A stretch of DNA of 33,021 bases from the NCBI GenBank assembly GCA_902789515.1, contig CADAOK010000029.1, positions 1 to 33,021 on the forward strand, written 5' to 3'. Numbering within the stretch: the stretch's first letter is position 1; every line of letters begins with the position of its first letter. Below the pieces are notes generated by a model. That model saw only the letters and a program-made list of their open reading frames with translations. It ran no database searches and was not told the DNA's origin. Of this stretch, positions 8,876 through 16,203 are shown piece after piece. Position numbers and translations under genes: made by a program. The DNA is from Oscillospiraceae bacterium (GTDB lineage Bacteria > Bacillota > Clostridia > Saccharofermentanales > Saccharofermentanaceae).

Positions 8876-8911
8876 TGTACTCATTATTTGGAGATAAACG
8901 GGAGGCGCAAC

Positions 8912-9535
8912 ATGGATAATAAAGTAATGTATAACCTGTCGTATGGTCTGTTCATCCTGACGGCAAGGCAGGACGGCAAAGACAACGGATGCATAGTAAA
9001 CACCGTCACACAGGTAACGACCGATCCGAACAGGATAACGGTAACCGTCAACAAGACGAACCTGACGCACGATATGATAATGGAGACGGGATACTTCAAT
9101 GTGTCCATCCTTACCGAGAAGTCGAAGTTCGACACATACAAGCACTGGGGATTTGCGAGCGGAAGGGATGCGGACAAGCTCGAGGCGATCGAGTTCAAGA
9201 GATCACCTGACGGCATCTGCTACATCACGAGCGAGACCAATGCATACATCTCGGCAAAGGTGATAGCTTCGATGGATCTCGGTACGCATTCGATGTTCAT
9301 AGCCGATGTTATAGGCGGCGAGATCCTGTCTGAAGATCCTTCGGTAACTTATGCTTACTATCAGAACAACATCAAGGCGAAGCCCGCTGCTGAAGACAAG
9401 GCAAAGAAGGGATTCATCTGCACGGTCTGCGGATACCTGTACGAGGGCGATACTCTTCCAGAGGATTATATCTGCCCGCTGTGCAAGCACGATGCTTCTT
9501 ACTTTGTTCCGGCAGACGAGTATAAGGGCAGATGA
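8912..9535 (+). CDS. Flavin reductase (flavoredoxin) fused to rubredoxin-like domain
   Basis: A 207-residue cytoplasmic redox protein. Residues 1 to about 155 are a flavin-reductase/flavoredoxin FMN-binding domain (MYNLSYGLFILTA, NGCIVNTVTQVT, GTHSMFIADV). The tail from about 172 is a rubredoxin-like iron site: ICTVCGYLYEGD...YICPLCKHDASYF, two CxxC pairs only 14 residues apart, so closer to the short rubrerythrin-type domain than to classical rubredoxin. The same domain pair occurs in the high-molecular-weight rubredoxins of acetogens and other anaerobes, which pass electrons from NAD(P)H to oxygen- or NO-detoxifying flavodiiron proteins; that role is inferred here. ATG 8912 is chosen over TTG 8888 because GGAGG (8901-8905) sits 6 bases before it. 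A palindromic promoter precedes it. Its stop abuts the convergent phosphoesterase stop with no gap. Confidence 0.92.
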   Translation: MDNKVMYNLSYGLFILTARQDGKDNGCIVNTVTQVTTDPNRITVTVNKTNLTHDMIMETGYFNVSILTEKSKFDTYKHWGFASGRDADKLEAIEFKRSPDGICYITSETNAYISAKVIASMDLGTHSMFIADVIGGEILSEDPSVTYAYYQNNIKAKPAAEDKAKKGFICTVCGYLYEGDTLPEDYICPLCKHDASYFVPADEYKGR

Positions 9536-10081
9536 TCACAGAGCCTTGAGCTCTGCCGAGATCCTGTCATTCTCATCGATAGTCATAATGATATAACTCT
9601 TGAATGATCCGCCCCGGGGAAGCGATATGCTCCCGGGGTTCATTATCCTCACGCCCGGAGCGCAGCCCGGCCAGGCTTCCAGATAGTAACGGGAGTATTC
9701 CCCTGCGAACTCGCCTTCGCTGTCGTAAGGAACATGTGTGTGGCCGAACAATGCTATATCGCACTTCTCGTCGGAGGCTGCAACGGCTATCGTCGTAAGC
9801 CCCTGATTGACGCGTTCGTGATGGCCGTGGCAGCAGTAGAAACGGTGGCCGTGAAGACTGAAGACGGATCTTCTGAGAAGGTCGTTTCCCGAAGACTGGT
9901 AGTCGCAGTTACCTTTTATGAATATGCAGGGAGTCTTGGGTTCACCCGCCCACGAAGCGACCTGATGCGGGTCGTCTTCGATATCTCCGAGATGGATGAG
10001 CATATCAGGCTTCTCCCGGTCTATTGCGGTCTTGAGATTAGCCGACATCCTGTGTGAATCGCTTGCTATCAGAATCTTCAT
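9536..10081 (-). CDS. YfcE/MJ0936-family metallophosphoesterase
   Basis: A 181-residue calcineurin-like phosphoesterase, probably a cytoplasmic phosphodiesterase using two metal ions such as Mn. All family metal ligands are visible: D8 and H10 in ASDSH, D33 in HLGDIEDD, N58 in KGNCD, the histidines of CCHGHH (85-88) and GHTHVP (114 and 116), and NPGS near 150. Length is typical for the YfcE group. The natural substrate is not known from sequence. No strong Shine-Dalgarno is seen before the ATG. It is convergent with the flavoredoxin gene with zero spacing, so any terminator must lie inside one of the two genes; a hairpin at 9612-9638 inside this gene could end the opposite transcript. Confidence 0.92.
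   Translation of the reverse strand: MKILIASDSHRMSANLKTAIDREKPDMLIHLGDIEDDPHQVASWAGEPKTPCIFIKGNCDYQSSGNDLLRRSVFSLHGHRFYCCHGHHERVNQGLTTIAVAASDEKCDIALFGHTHVPYDSEGEFAGEYSRYYLEAWPGCAPGVRIMNPGSISLPRGGSFKSYIIMTIDENDRISAELKAL
9612..9646 (+). terminator. Possible intragenic terminator for the flavoredoxin transcript
   Basis: CCCCGGG (9612-9618) pairs with CCCGGGG (9632-9638), with an inner AGC/GCT extension, followed by TTCATTAT. It lies within the convergent phosphoesterase gene, about 80 bases past the flavoredoxin stop. The T-tract is weak and the sequence is also constrained as coding. Confidence 0.3.
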
Positions 10082-10136
10082 ACAAGGATTATCGTGTTTT
10101 GCCGAGTTAATTTCAAGGTAACAAAGTGCGGGGGTT

Positions 10137-10165
10137 GTTTATAAAGTCTTTACAGTTTTATAAAC
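10137..10165. promoter_or_regulatory. Inverted repeat in divergent intergenic region (candidate operator)
   Basis: GTTTATAAA (10137-10145) and TTTATAAAC (10157-10165) form a perfect 9-bp inverted repeat with half-site centres 20 bases apart, two helical turns. It sits between the divergent phosphoesterase and HTH genes. Confidence 0.4.
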
Positions 10166-10226
10166 CGACCTAAACATTCGCGGTCTATTATTAAGTCAGA
10201 TACCAAATTGTAACGCACAAGCGCTA

Positions 10227-10232
10227 TATAAT
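10227..10232 (+). promoter_or_regulatory. -10 box for the small HTH gene
   Basis: Perfect TATAAT 28 bases before the ATG at 10260. No clear -35 at 16-18 bases. Confidence 0.45.
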
Positions 10233-10259
10233 ATTTCATCAGAAACGGGGGAGAGACAG

Positions 10260-10520
10260 ATGGACGCAAAGACTATTGAAGAAGCTTTAAGGATATTCAT
10301 GAAGGACAAGCGCATCACGCAGACCAAGATGGCCGGCGAACTCGGATACAAGACCGTGGCAGGGATCACGAACAGACTTGATTCATCGAAGAATTCCATG
10401 AGATTCGACATGGCTTACAAGTTTGCAAATGTCATCGGATGCGACATCGTCTTGAGAGACCGCGAGAATCCCGAGAAGGAGATCGTCATCCGCGGTTACA
10501 AGTCAAAGCCGGAAGAATGA
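10260..10520 (+). CDS. Small HTH (Cro/CI-like) DNA-binding protein
   Basis: An 86-residue protein with a single predicted helix-turn-helix at about residues 20-55 (ITQTKMAGELGYKTVAGITNRL) followed by a helix and a short charged tail with a beta-strand-like IVIRGYKS. It resembles the small Lachnospiraceae and Clostridia HTH proteins annotated only as helix-turn-helix or XRE-like. Target genes are unknown; the inverted repeat at 10137-10165 upstream is a candidate site for autoregulation. GGGGGAGAG (10247-10255) precedes the ATG. It is convergent with the FkbM gene, 3 bases between stops. Confidence 0.8.
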   Translation: MDAKTIEEALRIFMKDKRITQTKMAGELGYKTVAGITNRLDSSKNSMRFDMAYKFANVIGCDIVLRDRENPEKEIVIRGYKSKPEE

Positions 10521-10523
10521 TGT

Positions 10524-11618
10524 TCAGGGCTTTCTGACGAACCAGAAAGCGGCATCCCAGCCGGGAACGCATCGTGAGCGGCGCATGTATACCCGGTAAC
10601 CGGAATCGATCTTCAGCACCTCCTCAGGAAGAACAAACAGATCCTCACTTCTGTGATAGCACGAGACCATCAAAATGGGCCCGTGCTTTTTTATTGTTTT
10701 GCTGCCTCCGCGGATCGCCTCGAGCTCTGCGCCCTCGACATCAAATTTGATGAAGCCGGCAGCCCTGCCTTCCATGAGCGAATCGATCGTCTCCAGCTCG
10801 ACCGGGACGGTCTTGTTCCTGTTGATGCCTTCTCCTGCTCCGGTGATACTGCCGGATCTCGTTCCTCTGCCGTGGGAAGAAGTCATGACACCTTCGCCTG
10901 TATGGTCTGATATAAGGGCATTGACCGGTGTGACTCTTCCCTGATAGTTATCGCACACCGCACACAGTTTTTTGAAGTGATGTCTCTCGGGTTCGACCGC
11001 AACTGCGCCGCCTGCCTCGGGAAGATATCCCATGTAGCGTTCCACCGTATCACCGGTGTATGCGCCGAGGTCGAGGAAGTACGAACCGGGAACAAATCCT
11101 TTTAACATTTCTTTCTCATCGTCCGGCGTCTCAGAAGCTTCGAGAAGATCTGTCCTTCCGGTCAGTTTATAGTTCACATAGTTCCCGAAACACTCCCGCG
11201 AAATGCCATCTTCCAGGAGGTCATATACACCTTGCAGACGGTTTTCGTTTTCGCGCACGAACGCACTGTCGAAAACAGTCTCCCCGCACACGGGAACATC
11301 CGGTATGAATGTCGTACACACTTCCGAGATACGCCTGATGTTGGCGAGCACTTCGGGATGTGAAGAACCGAAGCAGACGAGGACCGTCATGTTATCTCCG
11401 AGACGCGCATGCGCATCGTCAAATGACTCTACCCTGAACCCGCGGAAGGTCCTGTTACGCACGAACCCGTCGCTCGCGAAAACCGCCTTGACGCGGTCAT
11501 CAAGACCATGCTGTTGTAAAACTTTTATGATCTTATCCGCACCGTCTCCCGTGCCGTAAAGTGCGACCGGAGAAGGAGAATTATCAAGATATTGTTGTTT
11601 TATATCCAATAACTTCAT
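10524..11618 (-). CDS. FkbM-family SAM-dependent methyltransferase
   Basis: A 364-residue protein. Residues 1 to about 120 form a Rossmann-like N-terminal part (PVALYGTGDGADKI, VLVCFGSSHPEV) typical of proteins that modify glycans. The C-terminal part from about 175 is an FkbM methyltransferase: SAM-binding motif FLDLGAYTGDT (181-191), acidic VAVEPE (206-211), and the family-specific IKFDVEGAELEAI (290-302). FkbM enzymes O-methylate sugars or polyketides, and in gut bacteria they often lie near polysaccharide genes. Here the immediate neighbours give no biosynthetic cluster, so the substrate is unknown. The gene is divergent from the large lipoprotein at 11715. Confidence 0.9.
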   Translation of the reverse strand: MKLLDIKQQYLDNSPSPVALYGTGDGADKIIKVLQQHGLDDRVKAVFASDGFVRNRTFRGFRVESFDDAHARLGDNMTVLVCFGSSHPEVLANIRRISEVCTTFIPDVPVCGETVFDSAFVRENENRLQGVYDLLEDGISRECFGNYVNYKLTGRTDLLEASETPDDEKEMLKGFVPGSYFLDLGAYTGDTVERYMGYLPEAGGAVAVEPERHHFKKLCAVCDNYQGRVTPVNALISDHTGEGVMTSSHGRGTRSGSITGAGEGINRNKTVPVELETIDSLMEGRAAGFIKFDVEGAELEAIRGGSKTIKKHGPILMVSCYHRSEDLFVLPEEVLKIDSGYRVYMRRSRCVPGWDAAFWFVRKP

Positions 11619-11656
11619 TGCCTAAAAGATAACACAATTCTGTAATACAGGTAATG

Positions 11657-11662
11657 TATAAT
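11657..11662 (+). promoter_or_regulatory. -10 box for the solute-binding lipoprotein gene
   Basis: Perfect TATAAT 53 bases before the ATG at 11715; no clear -35. Confidence 0.45.
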
Positions 11663-11714
11663 CGTGGGCGAAAAGACTGCAAAAGGCAGCCTGTATCTAA
11701 TATGGAGGTATAGT

Positions 11715-14174
11715 ATGGCTAAAAGAAGATTAGCAACAAAGATCGCTGCTTCGTCGCTTATTCTGTCTATGCTCGTCGCAACAGCAGGATGTAACGGCAA
11801 GGGCGGCATTCCAGGCCTTCCCGGATCAAAAACTGCAAAAGAGGCAAAGGTAATAGGAGAGGATACGCTTTGGTACGATGCGACTCTTACGCCCATCAAA
11901 CCTGATATTGATTCCGGCGATAAGAAGCTGGAGTATTCTTACACAAGCATGATCGGAATCCTTGACGGTATGCCGATATTCTGGACAAGCGGATCATACG
12001 AAATGCCCGATGATTTTGATTGGGATAAAGATGATTACAGTGAGTATGCTCTGTCAAAGCTGTATTCATTTGATCCTGATACTGAGGAGATGTCAGAACT
12101 TGTCGATCTGTCTGCAGAGAACGGAAGCTATTCCGGAGTAAGCAGCATCCAGATAGTGGATGATGAACTGGTCGTTGAGCTCTATTCATACGATCCCAAT
12201 ACATGGGAAGAAGAGATGTCAAAGTTTACCATTGATCCTGTTACGGGAGAGTGCTCTGACAAGGAACCTGTCGCAGCAGATAATGATGAAGATGAGGATG
12301 TCAGCAGATATCTTGAGAATACCGTAAAGATCGGCGATACAACCGTTACCTTCTATTATATTTATGACTACAATTCATATGAGAGCACATATGAGGTCAT
12401 AGCAACCGATGCAAGCGGCAAAGAGACGACACTTGATCTCATTCATGACGGCGGCGAGATCTACGGATTCTCATTTGTCTTCCCTATGGATGACAAGAGC
12501 GCTATTGCCCAGGCTTATTCCAGCGGCGGCGACAGCTATATGGTCATTGACCTGGATAAGGGCACGGTAGAAGATGCGGACGAGAAGGAATACGCCTGGC
12601 TTGATGATGCAGGTTATTTCTATGACGGCATCGTAGGTGATGACGGAAAGATCTATACCGTTACCAACGAAGGTATCTTTACTATCGATTTCGCTGCCAA
12701 GGAGCTGAGCCAGGTTCTGGATTTCGGCAATGTCGGCATAAGCAGATCCTATCTCCAGTACATGTCGCTTATCAGCTATTCTGAAGACAAGGTTGTCCTG
12801 GGCGGTTCATCATACAATTACACTGCTTATGACAACAACTGGAGCGATGAGTACTCGATCATCACACTTACCAAGGCTGACAAGAACCCCAATGCCGGCA
12901 AGACGATCCTTGAACTCTATTGTCTCGGCGGCTATCCGGAGAATGTCGTATATGATGCGATCAGCACATATAACAACGAAGACAAGGATTACTTTATCCA
13001 GGTAACCAATAAGTATGATGTTGATAAATATTATGACAATGCCAATGATCTCGAGAGCGAAGACGACTGGTCAGAGCTCAGCCTCGAGATGATGTCCGGT
13101 GTATCCGATGAGCTTGCTGTTGACCTTATCAACGGCGAAGGCCCTGACATCATCCTTGATGCTGCTGCATTGGGCCAGCTCAACAACGACAACTACCTTG
13201 CAGACCTCTCCGGTTATGTTAAGGACTTAAGCTCAGATGATTACTTCACAAACATCATTGACGCAAGCTATACAGGAGACAAGCTCTATCAGATCCCGAT
13301 CGCCTTTACCATCAACGGTATCCAGACAGCTTCCGATAACGCAGGTGCTTCCGGTGTCGGATTCACGCTCGATGAGTATGAGGATTTTGTTGATGACGTA
13401 TGCAACGGCAAGGATCCTATTGCAAGCGGACAGAACATGTATTTCCTCATGCTGTTCAACGAGTCTTCCACAGACTTCATAAAGGACGGCAAGGTCGATT
13501 TCGGCGGAGAGGATTTTGCTGCACTTGCAGAATTCTGCAAGGATAATGCTCCCGAGAAGAGCGCAAGCTGGTACTCTGACGAAGATCCGATGGTCGATTA
13601 CGGCTATGAGCAGCCCACATACGGCGGAATGGATGTAACAACTTATTCCATAGGTTCGTACTTTGACAACATGACTTATATCGAAGGCCGCGGTGATGCT
13701 ATCCTCGGTTATCCTTCCGTTGACGGACAGGGCCCTTCGGCATCTCCGATATTCTCCGCAGCTGTCTCTGCACAGGCTGTAGACGTTGATGCATGCTGGG
13801 ACTTCATCAAGACATTGCTCTCTGAAGACATTCAGACATACATCTCAAATTCCGGATACAATGTCGTCAACAAGGCTGCTTATGAATCCGTCTCGGAAAA
13901 GGCAGTCGAATACTACAACGATATGTATTCAGATGACTATTTCTATGGCGTAGGTGTAGGAGCACCTTCTTCTCCCGATCAGTTCTCTATGGATGATGTG
14001 GATACATACACTGAGATAATCGAGAGCGTCACGGTAATGAATACGAGCGATGCCTCCATCTCGAAGATCATTTCCGAGGAGATGCCTGCTTACTTCAGCG
14101 GACAGAAGGACCTCGATGAGGTAATCGAGATCATGCAGGACCGAGTACAGAAGGTTCTTGACGAACGCGGATGA
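11715..14174 (+). CDS. Large extracellular solute-binding lipoprotein (family 1-like C-terminal half)
   Basis: An 819-residue acidic lipoprotein. The signal peptide ends in a lipobox, VATAGC, with the lipidated cysteine at residue 26. Residues about 50-400 are an all-beta-looking, Asp/Tyr-rich region (repeated YSFDPDTEEMSELV-, FTIDPVTGE-, MVIDLDKGTVED-type strands) that suggests a beta-propeller or similar fold. From about 400 the protein looks like a family 1 solute-binding protein (LELYCLGGYPENVVYDAISTYN at its start, GEGPDIILDAA, YQIPIAFTINGI, a late AWDFIK-like CWDFIKTLLSE). Most binding proteins of this class are about 400-450 residues and sit beside two permease genes; here no transporter genes are adjacent, so it may be a sensor or an orphan binding protein. 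GGAGG (11704-11708) fixes the ATG; the in-frame GTG at 11664 is rejected. A strong terminator follows. Confidence 0.85.
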   Translation: MAKRRLATKIAASSLILSMLVATAGCNGKGGIPGLPGSKTAKEAKVIGEDTLWYDATLTPIKPDIDSGDKKLEYSYTSMIGILDGMPIFWTSGSYEMPDDFDWDKDDYSEYALSKLYSFDPDTEEMSELVDLSAENGSYSGVSSIQIVDDELVVELYSYDPNTWEEEMSKFTIDPVTGECSDKEPVAADNDEDEDVSRYLENTVKIGDTTVTFYYIYDYNSYESTYEVIATDASGKETTLDLIHDGGEIYGFSFVFPMDDKSAIAQAYSSGGDSYMVIDLDKGTVEDADEKEYAWLDDAGYFYDGIVGDDGKIYTVTNEGIFTIDFAAKELSQVLDFGNVGISRSYLQYMSLISYSEDKVVLGGSSYNYTAYDNNWSDEYSIITLTKADKNPNAGKTILELYCLGGYPENVVYDAISTYNNEDKDYFIQVTNKYDVDKYYDNANDLESEDDWSELSLEMMSGVSDELAVDLINGEGPDIILDAAALGQLNNDNYLADLSGYVKDLSSDDYFTNIIDASYTGDKLYQIPIAFTINGIQTASDNAGASGVGFTLDEYEDFVDDVCNGKDPIASGQNMYFLMLFNESSTDFIKDGKVDFGGEDFAALAEFCKDNAPEKSASWYSDEDPMVDYGYEQPTYGGMDVTTYSIGSYFDNMTYIEGRGDAILGYPSVDGQGPSASPIFSAAVSAQAVDVDACWDFIKTLLSEDIQTYISNSGYNVVNKAAYESVSEKAVEYYNDMYSDDYFYGVGVGAPSSPDQFSMDDVDTYTEIIESVTVMNTSDASISKIISEEMPAYFSGQKDLDEVIEIMQDRVQKVLDERG

Positions 14175-14200
14175 TACTCAGAAACAAGTGATCAGGTCCG

Positions 14201-14235
14201 GGGGCTGCGCATCATTGCGCGGCCCCTGTTCTTTT
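14201..14235 (+). terminator. Rho-independent terminator of the solute-binding lipoprotein gene
   Basis: 11-bp stem GGGGCTGCGCA (14201-14211) / TGCGCGGCCCC (14216-14226) with one G-U pair and a TCAT loop, followed by TGTTCTTTT. Confidence 0.9.
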
Positions 14236-14239
14236 GCAT

Positions 14240-14265
14240 AAAAAAGGCCGCCTTTGACGGCGGCC
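14240..14265 (-). terminator. Rho-independent terminator of the zinc-ribbon membrane protein gene
   Basis: Stem GGCCGCC (14246-14252) / GGCGGCC (14259-14265). Read on the minus strand it is followed by six T residues (A-run at 14240-14245). Confidence 0.88.
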
Positions 14266-14286
14266 GTAAGTATCCGGTTGTTCAGA

Positions 14287-14949
14287 TCATGCAACCAGCT
14301 GGTTGATGGTGTGCTGTTCGAGGCAGAAGCTAACGTAGTAGAGTCCGAAGATCTGCAGGAGCATGTAAAGGATAGCGGAGTTTCCGCCGATATCTCCTTT
14401 GGCTTTATCGCATGCCTGTCCCATCTTGTACTGCCAGTAGATCATATAGATACCGCAAGTAAGCAATGAGAACAGGATGACGAGTGCGCCGTCGGTGAGA
14501 CTGTCATCGCCGGAGAGCTGCTTGAGTTCCTCGTTGATCTTGTACTGCCAATAGAGCATATAGATACCGCAGGTAACTATGGAGAGCAGCATGCAGACCA
14601 CGATATTGCGCCCTTCGATGCCGTATGCATTGCCGGGGATCGTTTTGCCGGAGTATGTTTTGGGTTCCTCATAATAATCTGACCTGCGTGATCCGCTCTG
14701 CTGCTGATAATCATAAGCGGCAGGTGTTGTGACAAGAGCCGTGGTTGCAGTTGCTGCGGCGGGATCGGGTACGGGGGTCTCAAAAGACTCCATCCCGTCA
14801 GCAGACGAAGTCTCGGATGCTTTAACGGGCTCTTCTTCAGATTCTGATGCAGGCTCTGCAGCCGGTGCCTCAGGAAGCGGCGATCCGCATGTCTGGCAGA
14901 ACTTCGCGTCATCAGTATTCGAAGCGCCGCATGAATCACAGATTTTCAT
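14287..14949 (-). CDS. Zinc-ribbon membrane protein with tandem DUF4234-like segments
   Basis: A 220-residue protein. The N-terminus is a zinc ribbon (CDSCGASNTDDAKFCQTCG), followed by a Pro/Ala/Ser/Glu-rich linker (about 30-105). The C-terminal part has three or four membrane segments and resembles DUF4234: MLLSIVTCGIYMLYWQYK and a second, near-identical ILFSLLTCGIYMIYWQYK about 45 residues later, then LYMLLQIFGLYYVSF. The two TCGIYM-YWQYK blocks show an internal duplication. ATG 14949 is chosen because AAGGAG lies 9 bases upstream and the zinc ribbon begins at once; the longer frame upstream has no Shine-Dalgarno. Function unknown. It is divergent from the DUF4349-like lipoprotein. Confidence 0.85.
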   Translation of the reverse strand: MKICDSCGASNTDDAKFCQTCGSPLPEAPAAEPASESEEEPVKASETSSADGMESFETPVPDPAAATATTALVTTPAAYDYQQQSGSRRSDYYEEPKTYSGKTIPGNAYGIEGRNIVVCMLLSIVTCGIYMLYWQYKINEELKQLSGDDSLTDGALVILFSLLTCGIYMIYWQYKMGQACDKAKGDIGGNSAILYMLLQIFGLYYVSFCLEQHTINQLVA

Positions 14950-15039
14950 TAATCTATCTCCTTTTATTCCATATTGGGACAGTGTCCTCAAAAAATAATA
15001 GATTAAGTCGGCATCATATGCAACATTTCAGGATCCTGT

Positions 15040-15076
15040 CCTGTATTAAGGGTGTAAACACCAGAATACAGGAGGG
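15040..15076 (+). promoter_or_regulatory. Hairpin abutting and overlapping the ribosome-binding site of the DUF4349-like gene
   Basis: CCTGTATT (15040-15047) pairs with AATACAGG (15065-15072), with an inner GGTG/CACC stem and TAAA loop. The last GG of the 3' arm is the start of the Shine-Dalgarno GGAGGG (15071-15076), 7 bases before the ATG. It could restrict translation or be an operator. Confidence 0.5.
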
Positions 15077-15083
15077 TAATACC

Positions 15084-16187
15084 ATGAAATACAATAAGTT
15101 TTTGATCTCTGCCGTAAGCATTACAGCGGCTGTGACACTGCTTGCGGGATGCGCGGCGAATGCGGGCGGCAAGTCCGGCAAGAAGGATAAGGATGATTAT
15201 GAACCCGAAGAGACGACAGTATGTGCAGATGACTATTACTATGAGGAGACTGTCGGATATTACGATGACTGGGCAGACAGCGGCTCCGATGGTCTCAGCT
15301 ATAAGTCCGGCTCGACTCTGGATGCAGCCGGGGAATGGGAATCTGACGGCGACTACTATTATGACGATGCTTATGCCTACGACAGTTCCACAGCACCAAA
15401 CCAGGTACTCGATCCCGAGACCGAGAGGCTTCTTATCAGAACAGTCGGCATGGAAGTCAAGACGACCACCTATGATGTGCTTTGTAACAATGTTAACAGC
15501 AAGATAAATGAGTACGGAGGCTATATCGAATACTTAAGCGCATACGGAACCGGCGAAGAGGATGATTTGAGATATGCTTACTATACGATAAGGGTTCCCG
15601 CCGATAAGCTCGATGCACTTATCGAATCACTTGACGGTTCCTGCACGGTCGTAAGCAAGAGTGAGAGCACCTCTGACGTGACACTTGATTACGTTGACAC
15701 GACGGCATATCTCGATGCCCAGAAGATCGAGGAAGAGCAGCTCATGGAGATGCTGGACGAGGCGACCGATCTCGATACCATTCTTATTCTCCAGAATGAA
15801 CTCTCAACCGTCCGCTACAACATCGAATGGGCAGAATCCAGCCTCAGGGTAATGGAGAATCAGGTAACCTTCGCAACACTCAATCTCACTATCAACGAGA
15901 TTACGGTCGAGAAGGCGCAGGAGGAAGAAGAGGATAAGCTTAAGGATCAGGAAGAGAAGAAGGAACCCACATATGCGGAAGAGATCGAAGAGACTTTCAA
16001 CGAATCTCTCGAGAACGTAAAAGATTTCTTCAAGGAAGCGTTCCTCGGACTCGTATCGATATCCATCGTGCTCGTTCCGGTACTCGTAATAGTTATCATC
16101 GCAGTCATCATCATCTGCGTTAAGGTCAGAAAATACAAGAAAGCGAAGAAAGCAGCCGCAAAGAAGGAGGAAAAAGGATCTGATTAA
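15084..16187 (+). CDS. DUF4349-like membrane-anchored lipoprotein
   Basis: A 367-residue exported protein. The lipobox TLLAGC places the lipidated cysteine at residue 23. Residues about 30-110 are a Tyr/Asp-rich spacer (DDYYYEETVGYYDDW). The conserved part begins near 115 (RLLIRTVGMEVKTTTYD, INEYGGYIEY, RVPADKLDALIESL, VDTTAYLDAQKIEEEQLMEM) and runs through a helical coiled coil to a membrane segment at about 318-345 (SISIVLVPVLVIVIIAVIII) and a Lys-rich tail, the layout of DUF4349 proteins. It would be tethered at both ends. Biochemical function is unknown. GGAGGG fixes the ATG; longer in-frame extensions start in the divergent gene's promoter region. It is convergent with the HAD gene 16 bases on. 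Confidence 0.88.
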   Translation: MKYNKFLISAVSITAAVTLLAGCAANAGGKSGKKDKDDYEPEETTVCADDYYYEETVGYYDDWADSGSDGLSYKSGSTLDAAGEWESDGDYYYDDAYAYDSSTAPNQVLDPETERLLIRTVGMEVKTTTYDVLCNNVNSKINEYGGYIEYLSAYGTGEEDDLRYAYYTIRVPADKLDALIESLDGSCTVVSKSESTSDVTLDYVDTTAYLDAQKIEEEQLMEMLDEATDLDTILILQNELSTVRYNIEWAESSLRVMENQVTFATLNLTINEITVEKAQEEEEDKLKDQEEKKEPTYAEEIEETFNESLENVKDFFKEAFLGLVSISIVLVPVLVIVIIAVIIICVKVRKYKKAKKAAAKKEEKGSD

Positions 16188-16203
16188 GAAGGAGAGGGAT
16201 CGA

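Noticed and set aside
14190..14226. Possible third copy of the conserved 3'-UTR element (CAGGTCCGGGGGCTGCG)
   Set aside because: Block order and spacing differ and CTTGCAG is missing; it is explained by the terminator stem.
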